DNA from: Thermus sp. CCB_US3_UF1
GTDB taxonomy: Bacteria > Deinococcota > Deinococci > Deinococcales > Thermaceae
NCBI RefSeq assembly: GCF_000236585.1
Contig: NC_017278.1
Location: 2,170,001 to 2,234,000, forward strand
Length of the DNA stretch: 64,000 nucleotides
Direction of reading: 5' to 3'
The notes under the pieces are model-generated. The model was not told the DNA's origin and made no database searches. It saw only the letters and a program-made list of their open reading frames with translations. Position numbers and translations under genes: made by a program. Shown here piece by piece: positions 8,366 through 18,648 of the stretch. The stretch's first letter is position 1. Each line of letters begins with the position of its first letter.

Positions 8366-9145
8366 ATGCTCACCCTGGACCTTTCCGGCAAAAAGGCCCT
8401 CGTGATGGGGGTCACCAACCAGCGGAGCCTGGGCTACGCCATCGCCGAAAAGCTCCGGGCGGCGGGGGCGGAGGTCGCCTTAAGCTACCAAGGGGAGCGG
8501 ATCCGCCCTGAGGCCGAAAGGCTGGCCGAGGCCCTTGGGGGGGCCCGGCTCTTTCAGGCCGACGTGACCCAGGACGCCGAGCTGGACGCCCTCTTCGCCG
8601 GGGTAGGGGAGGCTTGGAGCGGGCTGGACTACCTGGTCCACGCCATCGCCTTTGCCCCCCGGGAGGCCATGGAAGGGCGCTACCTGGACACGCGGCGGCA
8701 GGACTGGCTCCTGGCCCTGGAGGTTTCCGCCTACTCCCTGGTGGCCGTGGCCCAGCGGGCCGAGCCCCTCCTGCGGGCGGGTGGGGGGATCGTCACCCTC
8801 ACCTACTACGCCAGCGAGAAGGTGGTGCCCAAGTACAACGTGATGGCCATCGCCAAGGCGGCCCTCGAGGCCAGCGTCCGCTACCTGGCCTATGAGCTGG
8901 GTCCCAAGGGGGTACGGGTCAACGCCATCTCCGCCGGGCCCGTGCGCACCGTGGCCGCCCGCAGCATCCCCGGCTTCACCAAGATGTACGACCGGGTGGC
9001 CCAGGTGGCCCCCCTGGGGCGGAACGTGACCCAGGAGGAGGTAGGGAACCTGGGCCTTTTCCTCCTCTCCCCCCTGGCGTCGGGGATCACGGGGGAGGTG
9101 GTCTACGTGGACGCCGGCTACCACATCATGGGCATGGAGGTCTAA
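8366..9145 (+). CDS. fabI: Enoyl-[acyl-carrier-protein] reductase, NADH
   Basis: 259 residues. It performs the last reductive step of each cycle of type II fatty-acid synthesis. The SDR fold starts LTLDLSGKKALVMGVTNQRS, the family nucleotide loop. The catalytic Tyr157 and Lys164 are spaced Y-x6-K (YNVMAIAK) as in FabI. ISAGPVRTVAARSI and the terminal GYHIMGM are also typical. The start is fixed by the TATAAT box and by homology; the upstream open frame belongs to a toxin remnant. Confidence 0.97.
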   Translation: MLTLDLSGKKALVMGVTNQRSLGYAIAEKLRAAGAEVALSYQGERIRPEAERLAEALGGARLFQADVTQDAELDALFAGVGEAWSGLDYLVHAIAFAPREAMEGRYLDTRRQDWLLALEVSAYSLVAVAQRAEPLLRAGGGIVTLTYYASEKVVPKYNVMAIAKAALEASVRYLAYELGPKGVRVNAISAGPVRTVAARSIPGFTKMYDRVAQVAPLGRNVTQEEVGNLGLFLLSPLASGITGEVVYVDAGYHIMGMEV

Positions 9146-9158
9146 CCCGGGGCCAGGC

Positions 9159-9176
9159 TTACACTACATTTTGTAA
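9159..9176. promoter_or_regulatory. Inverted repeat, possible operator
   Basis: TTACA and TGTAA arms of 5 bp separated by 8 bases, just upstream of the -10 box of the dioxygenase-like gene and covering the -35 region. A dimeric repressor site is plausible. No regulator gene is adjacent. Confidence 0.4.
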
Positions 9177-9188
9177 AGCGCTAGGGTG

Positions 9189-9194
9189 TAGGCT
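9189..9194 (+). promoter_or_regulatory. -10 box of leaderless promoter, mhqO-like gene
   Basis: TAGGCT, 6 bases before the ATG at 9201, downstream of the inverted repeat at 9159-9176. Confidence 0.55.
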
Positions 9195-9200
9195 TAGGGC

Positions 9201-10124
9201 ATGGAGGGCACCCTAGGCCTTCACCACATCACCTGCATCGCCGGCGACCCCCAGGAGAACCTGGACTTTTACGCCGGGGTGCTGGGCCTGCGCCTGGTCA
9301 AGCGGAGCGTCAACCAGGACGACCCCACCACCTACCACCTCTTCTACGCCGACCGGGAAGGCACCCCGGGCACCGACCTCACCTTCTTCCCCTGGCCCCA
9401 CCTGCCCCCGGCCCGCCCGGGGGTGGGGCAGGCGGTGGAGGTGGCCCTGGCCGTTCCCGAAGGGAGCCTCCCCTACTGGGAGGCCCGCCTCGAGGGCTAC
9501 GGGATAAGGCCGGAAGGGGGCGAGCGCTTCGGCCGGCCCGCCCTCCTCTTCCAGGACCCCCACGGCCTCCCCCTGGCCCTGGCCGAGGCCCCAGGGCCCG
9601 GGAGGCCGTGGGAGGGAAGCCCCGTGTCCCAGGAACGCCAGGTCCGGGGCCTCCTGGGCGCCCGGATCCTGGAGCGGGACCCCACCCTCACCCTTTTCTT
9701 TCTGGAAGGGGTGCTAGGCTTCCGCCGGCTGGGGGAGGAAGGGGGGTGGGTGCGCCTGGTCCAGGAAGGAAGCTTTCTGGAAGTCCGGGGCCTCCCTGGG
9801 GGCCGGCGGGGGGCCTGGGGGGTAGGCGGGGTGCACCACCTGGCCTTTCGCATCCGCGACGAGGCCCACGGCCTTGGGCTTAGGGAAAGGGTCTTGTCCC
9901 TAGGCCTACGGCCCACCCCGGTGGTGGACCGCTTCTGGTTCCGCTCCATCTACTTCCTGGAGCCCGGGGGGGTCCTCCTGGAGCTGGCCACGGACGGCCC
10001 TGGCTTCGGCGTGGACGAGCCTGGGGAAAGTCTGGGGGAGCGCCTGGTCCTCCCCCCCTGGCTGGAAGGGGAACGCCGGGCCATCGAGGCCTCCTTGCCG
10101 CCCCTCCATCCCCCTAGGGGGTAA
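9201..10124 (+). CDS. Ring-cleaving dioxygenase-like protein, MhqO/YkcA family
   Basis: 307 residues with two glyoxalase-type (VOC) modules. The start GLHHITCIAGDPQENLDFY and the following LGLRLVKRSVNQDDP are the hallmark of the MhqO/YkcA group; the second module carries GVHHLAFRI and the metal-ligand Glu region near VLLELATDGPGF. Members are iron-dependent extradiol-type dioxygenases that cleave hydroquinones or protect against quinone-like electrophiles. The partner 2 bp downstream resembles MhqD, which strengthens this reading. Substrate specificity is not visible from sequence. Confidence 0.85.
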   Translation: MEGTLGLHHITCIAGDPQENLDFYAGVLGLRLVKRSVNQDDPTTYHLFYADREGTPGTDLTFFPWPHLPPARPGVGQAVEVALAVPEGSLPYWEARLEGYGIRPEGGERFGRPALLFQDPHGLPLALAEAPGPGRPWEGSPVSQERQVRGLLGARILERDPTLTLFFLEGVLGFRRLGEEGGWVRLVQEGSFLEVRGLPGGRRGAWGVGGVHHLAFRIRDEAHGLGLRERVLSLGLRPTPVVDRFWFRSIYFLEPGGVLLELATDGPGFGVDEPGESLGERLVLPPWLEGERRAIEASLPPLHPPRG

Positions 10125-10126
10125 GG

Positions 10127-10747
10127 GTGCGCTTCCGCTACCGGGTGGAAGGGGGGCAGGAGCCCCTCACCCTTCTCCTCCTCCACGGCACCGGGGGGGA
10201 TGAGACCAGCCTCCTGCCCCTGGCCCGAGCCCTCCGCCCCCAGGCCCACCTCCTGAGCCCCCGGGGCCAGAGCGTGGAGGAAGGGGTCCCCCGCTTCTTC
10301 CGCCGCCTGGGGGAAGGGGTACTGGACCTGGAAGATCTGCAAAGGAGGGCTCGGGAACTGGCGGAGTTCGTGGAGCATAGCCTTCACGCCCACGCCCTGC
10401 CCAGGCCCCTGGTGGCCGTGGGCTACTCCAACGGGGCCAACATGGCCTTGGGCCTCCTCTTCCACCACCCTAGCCTTCTGGATGGCGCCCTCCTCCTCCG
10501 GCCCATGGAGCCCTTCGGAGCCCCCTACCCTCCCCTTCCGGGAAAGCCCATCCTGGTCCTGGCGGGGCTACGGGACCCCCTGGTGCCCCAGGAAGCCTTT
10601 CAGGCCCTCCTCGCGAGGCTCCAGGAGGCCGGGGCCAGGGTCCAGGCCCACCTTCTCCCCACCGGCCACGCCTTGGTCCAGGGGGAAATGGCCTTAGCCC
10701 AGGCTTGGTTGGAAGAAGAGGTTTCCTCCCAGTCTGGCGCAGCCTAG
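10127..10747 (+). CDS. Alpha/beta hydrolase, MhqD-like carboxylesterase
   Basis: 206 residues with a GTG start 2 bp after the previous stop. LLLLHGTGGDE gives the oxyanion region, VGYSNGAN holds the nucleophile Ser in a G-x-S-x-G elbow, LRDPLVP contains the acid region and the final His is in PTGHALVQGE. It belongs to the phospholipase/carboxylesterase group that includes MhqD, encoded next to MhqO-like dioxygenases in Bacillus. The pair is inferred to degrade or detoxify (hydro)quinone compounds in the cytoplasm. Confidence 0.85.
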   Translation: MRFRYRVEGGQEPLTLLLLHGTGGDETSLLPLARALRPQAHLLSPRGQSVEEGVPRFFRRLGEGVLDLEDLQRRARELAEFVEHSLHAHALPRPLVAVGYSNGANMALGLLFHHPSLLDGALLLRPMEPFGAPYPPLPGKPILVLAGLRDPLVPQEAFQALLARLQEAGARVQAHLLPTGHALVQGEMALAQAWLEEEVSSQSGAA

Positions 10748-10824
10748 GAAGGCCTGGAGACTCAGATGCCTTGCAGGCCCCCTGGACTTCGGGTTCGTGT
10801 TACCCTCAAAAGGGGAGGTTTAAG

Positions 10825-12144
10825 ATGCGCAGACTTTTGTTTGGATTTCTTTTTACCTTGATCCCCGTCCTAGCTCAGGTGGACGAACCTGCCGCTCCTT
10901 GGGCCCGCGAGGCAGTGGAGCTTCTGGTGAGCAAAGGGGTCTTCATTGGCTACCCGGACGGCACCTTCCGCTGGCGGGAACCCTTAAGCCGCCAGGAAGC
11001 AGCCCTGGCCCTATATCGGCTCTTGGCAGCCTATGGGGTGGACAAGCTCTCTCCCCAGGAAGTCCAGAAGCTCCTCGAGGCCACCCAGGGGCTGCAAAAG
11101 GAGCTCGGATCCCAGGGTAAAGCCCTGGAGCAGCTACGCTCGGAGAAAAAGGCTCTGGAAGACCGCCTCCGCGCCCTGGAAAACCAACCCAGAACCGATA
11201 CCCGCCCCCTCGAAGAAGCCCTGAAAAACCTCCAAGAACGCATTCAGGGCCTAGAGGAAGCCCAAAAGGGGCTGCAAGCCGCCCTAAAAGCCCTAGAAAG
11301 TCGCGCTTTAGAGGATGCGCTTAAGGGCATCCAAGAAAGTCTTAGGGCACTGGAGAGTCGGCTAAAAAGCCTGGAAAACCGCCCCCAGGCTGATCCCAGC
11401 CAGGTAGAGGCCTTGCGGCGGGAGCAAGAAGCCCTAAAGGCCGCGCAGCAGACCCTAGGAGAGCGGCTCCAAGCCCTAGAGAGGGCCCGCACCGCCCAAG
11501 AGGAAACCCTTAGAGGGCTTGCCAACGAGCTCAAAGGGCTTCCTGAGGCCCGTAAGCTAGCGGAAGGCGCCCAAGCCCGGTTACAAAGCCTCGAGCCCCG
11601 AACCCGAGCCCTAGAGGAAGGGCTCCAAGCGCAAAAGGAAAGGCTAGCTACCTTGGAGGAACGCCTCAAGGCCCTCGAGGCCCGCCAGGCCCAAGATGAC
11701 GCCCGCTTGAAAGCCCTGGAAGAGGAGGTGGCCGCCCTGAAGCGCACCCTCACCCCCTTCCGCCTGCCCCTGTACCTGGGCCTTGCCGCCTACCGCGGGG
11801 ATGTAACCGGGGAGTGGTACGGCCGCTTGATGCTGGGCCACGATGCCCTTTTAGGCCCTTTGGGGTTGCGCCTGGCCTATGAGGCACCCGTATCCCAACC
11901 CGACCGTGGTTTGGGCAGCCTGGACCTTACCTTCCGCGCTTCTTACGGAGATCTGGACGGCTACTTTGGAGTGGGAGGCGGCCTCTACTTGGACCAAACC
12001 CCCTTTGGTCAGCTCCTCATCGGTGTGGGTGTGCGCTTGGTTCCAAGCCTGAGCATCTTCTTGGAAGGCCACCAGCGTTATCTTTTTGACGGCCAAGCGA
12101 GCCAACGCTCCACTTTGGCCTTCGGCTTAGCAACCCGTTTTTAG
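10825..12144 (+). CDS. SLH-domain outer-envelope protein with coiled coil and beta-barrel
   Basis: 439 residues. Signal peptide (1-18); one SLH domain (about 22-75, with GYPDGTFRWREPLSRQEAA), which binds pyruvylated cell-wall polymer; a very long Leu/Glu/Arg heptad region (about 80-320) predicted as a coiled coil; then an amphipathic beta-rich C-terminus ending in Phe, like a barrel. This is the plan of SlpA/OmpM-type proteins that tether the outer membrane to peptidoglycan in Thermus-Deinococcus. It is shorter than the main SlpA, so it is probably a paralogue. ATG chosen because of the strong site GGGGAGG 6 bases upstream; longer in-frame starts lack a signal peptide. Confidence 0.88.
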   Translation: MRRLLFGFLFTLIPVLAQVDEPAAPWAREAVELLVSKGVFIGYPDGTFRWREPLSRQEAALALYRLLAAYGVDKLSPQEVQKLLEATQGLQKELGSQGKALEQLRSEKKALEDRLRALENQPRTDTRPLEEALKNLQERIQGLEEAQKGLQAALKALESRALEDALKGIQESLRALESRLKSLENRPQADPSQVEALRREQEALKAAQQTLGERLQALERARTAQEETLRGLANELKGLPEARKLAEGAQARLQSLEPRTRALEEGLQAQKERLATLEERLKALEARQAQDDARLKALEEEVAALKRTLTPFRLPLYLGLAAYRGDVTGEWYGRLMLGHDALLGPLGLRLAYEAPVSQPDRGLGSLDLTFRASYGDLDGYFGVGGGLYLDQTPFGQLLIGVGVRLVPSLSIFLEGHQRYLFDGQASQRSTLAFGLATRF

Positions 12145-13019
12145 AAAATAAGTGGGCAGGGGGCCGAGACTCGCCACGAGAAAACCACGTCTGGAAGACC
12201 TCGGCTCCCGTCCTCTGCAAAGCTAAGCTGGCCATAGCTGAACTTCAAAATAAGCCCCTGAGCGAAGGGGCCTGCCTCCCGCAAAGGGCCCACGAAGCCA
12301 TGAACTTCCAACGCCAGAGGTCCCACCCCAAGGATCTCCCAGCGCAAAGCTCCCATGAGGGCTGGACCATAGGAAAAGGGCTCCAAGCCCAGCTGGGGTC
12401 CCAAGGGCCAAAGAACACCTCCCCAAACCCTTATTGTTTTCTCCTCCCACCCTCCCCCTAAGAGGAGGCGGGTCCCTCCTGAGCCTAGGAAACGCTCCAC
12501 CGAGCCCAAGGGAAAGGCAACGGCCCCTATAGCCTTTGTTTGTCCTAGGTTGAGGTCCAAACGTAAATAAGGGTCTCTAGGCCCCCAAACAGAACCCTCC
12601 CATCGACGTTCTTCGCCCCCCTTCCGAGCAAAGAGGAGAACTTGGCCCTGAACCAGGTTCCTAGGCAAGCCCAAAACCTGGTGCAAGGGGTCCAAAACAT
12701 AGTCCATCACGCCCCCATAGTAGAGGCTAAGCGGGAAAAAGAGCCCCAGTCCCCACGCCTCTTCTCGCAACCCTATCCCCAGCTCAGCCCTTATCTCCTC
12801 AAGGTCAAACCCCAGTTCTCCCCAGGAACCCGAGGCATAAGAGAGGTGGTTGGCAAGGGCCAATCTCAAATGAAGCCTACACCCCAAATACTCCTCAGGC
12901 GGACTCAAAGGCACTAAAAAATTGCCAGGCAAAGGGGAAAAAACCTCCTGAGCCCAACCCACACCCCCAAAAGAGCTGCTGGCAAGAAAGAACCAGAGCA
13001 GCCATGAACGCTTCAACAT
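12141..13019 (-). CDS. Predicted outer-membrane protein, DUF3187-like
   Basis: 292 residues. An N-terminal signal peptide (LLWFFLASSSFGGVGWAQ) is followed by beta-rich sequence with regularly alternating hydrophobic residues, many Gly and aromatic residues, and a final aromatic residue, as in a small outer-membrane barrel. The order (SYASGSWGELGFDLEE, YYGGVMDYVLDPLH, then VAFPLGSVERFLGSGG) recalls the DUF3187 family of uncharacterised outer-membrane proteins; that assignment is tentative. Shine-Dalgarno GGAGGGAGG precedes the ATG, unlike the leaderless neighbours. Its stop overlaps the convergent SLH gene by 4 bp. Confidence 0.72.
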   Translation of the reverse strand: MLKRSWLLWFFLASSSFGGVGWAQEVFSPLPGNFLVPLSPPEEYLGCRLHLRLALANHLSYASGSWGELGFDLEEIRAELGIGLREEAWGLGLFFPLSLYYGGVMDYVLDPLHQVLGLPRNLVQGQVLLFARKGGEERRWEGSVWGPRDPYLRLDLNLGQTKAIGAVAFPLGSVERFLGSGGTRLLLGGGWEEKTIRVWGGVLWPLGPQLGLEPFSYGPALMGALRWEILGVGPLALEVHGFVGPLREAGPFAQGLILKFSYGQLSFAEDGSRGLPDVVFSWRVSAPCPLIF

Positions 13020-13039
13020 AGCCTCCCTCCTCCTCAGCC

Positions 13040-13045
13040 ATCATA
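13040..13045 (-). promoter_or_regulatory. Possible -10 box for the DUF3187-like gene
   Basis: TATGAT on the minus strand, about 20 bases before the ATG, with a purine-rich ribosome site between. No convincing -35 was seen. Confidence 0.4.
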
Positions 13046-13453
13046 AAGATCAGGGGAAGCTAGGTTACGTTCATGGCGAAGGAAGAACATCCCCCTTCTC
13101 GGCTTAAGCCCCTTGGCCACCACTTCAAGGTGTTTTCCGGCCGTACAACCCTCCTCCTCCATTATCCTGCACCACTTAAGCATCCACCTCCAAACGCAGC
13201 CCCCTTCTCTGTTTGGTCCGGCCCCACCAGGACCAGACCGCCGCCAGGCTCTGCCGTCCCCTGGGCAAGCTCCACCCGAGGGCTCATTCCCAGGGTTATT
13301 CCTCTTGGGATCGCCGGCCAGCATGGGACCAAAGGGGGCTAACCGATCAAAGGGGCCAGGTTGAGCCGCCTCCCCATCTCCCCCCAGGAAAACCCTTCCA
13401 CGTCTTCTCTTTGCGGAGGTCGCCATGGAAAGAGGGAAGGGCAAAAGGTTAAA
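13046..13453. other. 408 bp without a convincing gene
   Basis: Open frames of 89 and 136 codons exist here but have unnatural composition, no promoter or ribosome site, and no recognisable fold. On the minus strand pieces such as GEMGRRLNLAPLIG and RVELAQGTAEPGGG look more protein-like but are separated by stops, so a decayed gene is possible. It has less GC than the surroundings. No repeats or stable RNA structures were seen. Confidence 0.4.
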
Positions 13454-13479
13454 CCCGCACCCCGCCCTTGGGGTGCGGG
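13454..13479 (-). terminator. Rho-independent terminator of the 799-aa lipoprotein gene
   Basis: A perfect 10-bp stem (CCCGCACCCC paired with GGGGTGCGGG) with a 6-base loop, 18 bp beyond the stop, followed on the minus strand by TTTAACCTTTT. Confidence 0.85.
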
Positions 13480-13496
13480 CTTCGGCTTATTAGGCT

Positions 13497-15896
13497 CTAC
13501 TGAGTAGGCACCGCCTCCATGTGGCCGTAGTTGTTGAAGAGGACGCCGAAGACCCCAGCAGGGTTAGGCAGCACCAGCTTGTAAGGCAGGGTATTGACCA
13601 CCTGGAGCAGATTGTAGACCGTGGCGTTGGCAGGAGCAGCCAGATAGGACGGGAGGTCGTAGGGGTTGTTGGGATCGTCGTAGGGGAGAAGAGTGTTGTC
13701 CTGCCCATAGAAGCCGGCGTACTTCACAAGGTTGGGAAGGGTGGTGGAGCGAGCAGCCGTACGGAAAGCCCCGCTGAAGGTGGCATCCGAAATGGGCACA
13801 GGCTGGATTTCATGCTCGCCGGCGATGGGGAAGTTAACACGGAGGCGAGCAGCCGATCCGTCCACACCATTGTCCAGCTCGTCCGTGTGGCGTACTTGGA
13901 CGCGGCGGAAGGAGGCATTGGCGTTGCCTGCACGGTCGGAAACGATGACGAGGATGTCGGCAGGGGAGTTGGGAGCAACGGTGCTTTCGTTGGTAGGATC
14001 CAGCACGGGGACCAGGACATCCCCCACACCACCCCTGATCTCGGCAGTGTAGGTGTTGTTGTTGCCCTGGATGGGGAGCTGGATAAGCCCTATGGTACCC
14101 AGGTTTGCGTTCCAGAAGGGCAGGCGAACAGTATTAGTACGAGCCTGTGCGTCGGAACCCATGTAGAAGCGCACGAAGCGCACGCCGCTCAGGGTGTCGG
14201 TAGCGGCCACCCGAACGCCCAACTGGCTACCTGCCAGGACCACATCCGGATCGGTCTGGCTGGGTTGGCTGGGGAGGTAGAGCTTGAGGAGGTCCACCTC
14301 AGGGCGACGGTTATCTACCGTAACCTGAACCTGGGCCTGGCTCTCGTTGCCCAAGCGGTCCTTGGCCTTGAGGACAAAGGCCACGGGGCCGTTCACATCG
14401 TTGACGTTGATGTTGTAAGTGATGTTGGTGCCTCCGGGCACAAAGACGGCAGCGGCAGCCCAAGATAGCTCCGCGCTCCCGTTACCCAGACCAACGCCGG
14501 TATCCCCAGCAGAGTAGGTCACGCTGGCACAGCCGGAAACAAAGCCGCTTTCGGCCGGGAAGATGTCGATCCGACCATCTCCCCACGTGTAGGTCGGGTT
14601 GTCGCAGAGGTAGTAACCAAGCCCAGACTGGTTGGTATTGAAGGCCCGGCCAACGTCACCGACACCCCTATCCTGCACCCTGATGAGATCAATGCTAGGG
14701 GCAGTGTTGTCTACGTTGACGTAGAAGCCGGCCAGAGGGGCTGCACCCAGCGTACCGGGATGGGGATGGTAGTTGCCCATCCAGTCTTCAGCCACCGCGT
14801 AGACGTAGTACTTGCCGTCGGGCCAGTTGCCATCGCGGGTGTTCCACTCCACTTGGTAGGGACGGGCACGAGCAGTGCCGATCAAACGGCCCTCGCCAAT
14901 CCTCGGTTCAGCCCGGTAACCACCCACCCTGTAGGCGAAGAAGCGGACCTCCTTGATGCCGGAAGCCAGGAGATTGGGGTTGGCAGGGTTGTCCACCAGG
15001 TCCTGGTTTTCCAGGGTGAGGGTTACCCTGTGGCTAGCGGGACCACCGATCCAGCGCTCCGGCTGAGGCCCAGGAGCTTCCACAGGGTCAATGGCGCTCA
15101 CTGGGCGGACATCGGGAACCTGAGGTGGGAGGTTGTCAGGAACGATCTCCCAGACCTGGTCCCGGATGTCGTTGCCTCCCCGCTGGTACTTCACAATCAA
15201 GCGCTGGGGCACACCCTGGATCTGCTGGTTGCGGGTGTCTAGGGTCGCTACGAAGTAGCTCCCCTGCCACCTGTGAGGGATAACCTGAGTAGCCTGGGGG
15301 TTATCGGAGCTAACCAGGATCACCTGGAGGTTGTTTTCCTCACCCTGACCCAAGTAGATGCGAAGCTCCAGCTCACCAACGGCAAAGCAGTAGGTGCCTG
15401 CCCTTTGCCCCGTGATCTGGATGCTCTTGATGCCCGCAGGTTTGCTGCCCGCAGCCGCTACCAGCTCCGTACGGTAAGAGGTATCCCCAGAGGGCCGGCA
15501 CACGCCAGGGCCAGGGGCAGGCGCCTGGGGCTGAAGCCGGATGGTACGGGTCGTCGTCTGACCAGCCACAACGGGAACCGCAACGGGTTCAGAGGGGGTG
15601 ACGAAGCCGGTGGCGCTGGCGTTGACGTTGTACGTACCAGGGGTCAGGGAAGCGCTAACCTTACCCTGGTTGTTGGTAACGCCAATCTGCGCACCATTCA
15701 CCGTGACCGTGGCTCCCTGGATGGGCTGGCCATTGGCGTCGTTCAAGACGGTAACCTCCAGGGTGCCGGTTTGGGAGCCACCCCCACCACTGCCCCCACC
15801 GTTGGAGGGGGGCGGCTGCTGGCCGCAGCTGGCGAGGAAAAGGGCCAGCGCCCCCACAATCGAGAAACCTAGCGTCCTAAGCCGATTTCCTTTCAT
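13497..15896 (-). CDS. Large surface lipoprotein with Ig-like domains
   Basis: 799 residues. Signal peptide with lipobox LASC, then a Gly/Ser-rich spacer and a carboxypeptidase-regulatory-like beta-sandwich (about residues 45-115, GQPIQGATVTVNG and KVSASLTPGTYNV). The rest looks like several Ig/cadherin-like units with repeated phrases such as RLGNESQAQVQVTVDN, DRAGNANASFRRVQV and FVRFYMGSD. No catalytic motif was found, so an adhesive or structural surface role is inferred. The ATG is preceded by GGAGGTG and a ~119-base structured leader with a strong promoter. Codon use is visibly less GC-extreme than in neighbouring housekeeping genes, suggesting later acquisition or different selection. 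Confidence 0.88.
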   Translation of the reverse strand: MKGNRLRTLGFSIVGALALFLASCGQQPPPSNGGGSGGGGSQTGTLEVTVLNDANGQPIQGATVTVNGAQIGVTNNQGKVSASLTPGTYNVNASATGFVTPSEPVAVPVVAGQTTTRTIRLQPQAPAPGPGVCRPSGDTSYRTELVAAAGSKPAGIKSIQITGQRAGTYCFAVGELELRIYLGQGEENNLQVILVSSDNPQATQVIPHRWQGSYFVATLDTRNQQIQGVPQRLIVKYQRGGNDIRDQVWEIVPDNLPPQVPDVRPVSAIDPVEAPGPQPERWIGGPASHRVTLTLENQDLVDNPANPNLLASGIKEVRFFAYRVGGYRAEPRIGEGRLIGTARARPYQVEWNTRDGNWPDGKYYVYAVAEDWMGNYHPHPGTLGAAPLAGFYVNVDNTAPSIDLIRVQDRGVGDVGRAFNTNQSGLGYYLCDNPTYTWGDGRIDIFPAESGFVSGCASVTYSAGDTGVGLGNGSAELSWAAAAVFVPGGTNITYNINVNDVNGPVAFVLKAKDRLGNESQAQVQVTVDNRRPEVDLLKLYLPSQPSQTDPDVVLAGSQLGVRVAATDTLSGVRFVRFYMGSDAQARTNTVRLPFWNANLGTIGLIQLPIQGNNNTYTAEIRGGVGDVLVPVLDPTNESTVAPNSPADILVIVSDRAGNANASFRRVQVRHTDELDNGVDGSAARLRVNFPIAGEHEIQPVPISDATFSGAFRTAARSTTLPNLVKYAGFYGQDNTLLPYDDPNNPYDLPSYLAAPANATVYNLLQVVNTLPYKLVLPNPAGVFGVLFNNYGHMEAVPTQ

Positions 15897-15926
15897 AGCC
15901 TTGCACCTCCTACATCTACTGTGCTT

Positions 15927-16008
15927 CCAAAGGGTTTCCGTGTTTCCCCTTTGGTTCGGCGCCAGGCGGTAGCTTTTCCACTTAGCTTGTGGCAAACCCT
16001 ACCGCCTG
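15927..16008 (-). promoter_or_regulatory. Structured 5' leader of the lipoprotein mRNA
   Basis: In RNA order: a perfect 10-bp stem (CAGGCGGUAG with CUACCGCCUG, 15999-16008 and 15963-15972) enclosing a small CCAC/GUGG hairpin, then a perfect 8-bp hairpin (CCAAAGGG with CCCUUUGG, 15947-15954 and 15927-15934). The ribosome site and ATG follow about 30 bases later. The promoter should start the RNA only a few bases before the first stem. It does not match a riboswitch class I know. It may be an unknown cis-regulatory RNA, a protein-binding leader or a stability element. Confidence 0.6.
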
Positions 16009-16021
16009 ACATCCGAGGCTA

Positions 16022-16050
16022 ATCTTACGCAGAAGCCCTTCTCATGTCAA
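16022..16050 (-). promoter_or_regulatory. Sigma-A promoter of the lipoprotein gene
   Basis: TTGACA (16045-16050) and TAAGAT (16022-16027) on the minus strand with an ideal 17-base spacer. Expected start near 16015, giving a leader of about 119 bases. Confidence 0.85.
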
Positions 16051-16118
16051 GCTAAGACGTGATCGCGGTAGGACTTTATCAGGGCAGGATTCCGATCCCC
16101 ACTTGAGGCTCTAAGCTT

Positions 16119-16157
16119 GATCTTAAACCACGCGTCATTTTAACGGCCTTTAAGATC
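16119..16157. repeat. 9-bp perfect inverted repeat in divergent intergenic region
   Basis: GATCTTAAA (16119-16127) and TTTAAGATC (16149-16157) separated by 21 bases, upstream of both the lipoprotein promoter and ispG. Could be a spaced operator or the stem of a small RNA. Confidence 0.55.
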
Positions 16158-16192
16158 TGCGATGGGATAGCCCTAACGAAAAATTGGGCATG

Positions 16193-16208
16193 AAAGCAAA
16201 CTTGCTTT
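16193..16208. promoter_or_regulatory. 16-bp palindrome, possible operator
   Basis: AAAGCAA and TTGCTTT separated by 2 bases, about 60 bp before the ispG start. The length and symmetry fit a dimeric repressor site. Confidence 0.45.
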
Positions 16209-16256
16209 TGTCAAGACCCTTCTAAGTACTACACAGCCAAAAATAGCGAGTAGTAA

Positions 16257-16262
16257 TATTTT
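16257..16262 (+). promoter_or_regulatory. Possible -10 box of ispG
   Basis: TATTTT, 7 bases before the ATG at 16270. TAATAT three bases upstream is an alternative. Confidence 0.45.
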
Positions 16263-16269
16263 ATAGGTG

Positions 16270-18635
<2,366 letters not shown>

Positions 18636-18648
18636 GCCCAGGAGCCCG

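Noticed and set aside
10705-10824. Upstream in-frame extension of the SLH protein (40 residues)
   Set aside because: It overlaps the previous gene, removes the N-terminal signal peptide and ignores the strong GGGGAGG site at 10814-10820.
13034-13444. 136-codon minus-strand ORF and 89-codon plus-strand ORF
   Set aside because: No ribosome site or promoter, odd composition with long Pro/Gly/Arg runs, no recognisable motif. Listed as unexplained interval instead.
15927-16008. ZTP (pfl) or c-di-GMP riboswitch in the lipoprotein leader
   Set aside because: CCGCCUGG resembles part of the pfl core, but here it is buried in a perfect stem, and the other conserved segments are missing. GEMM core elements are also not present.
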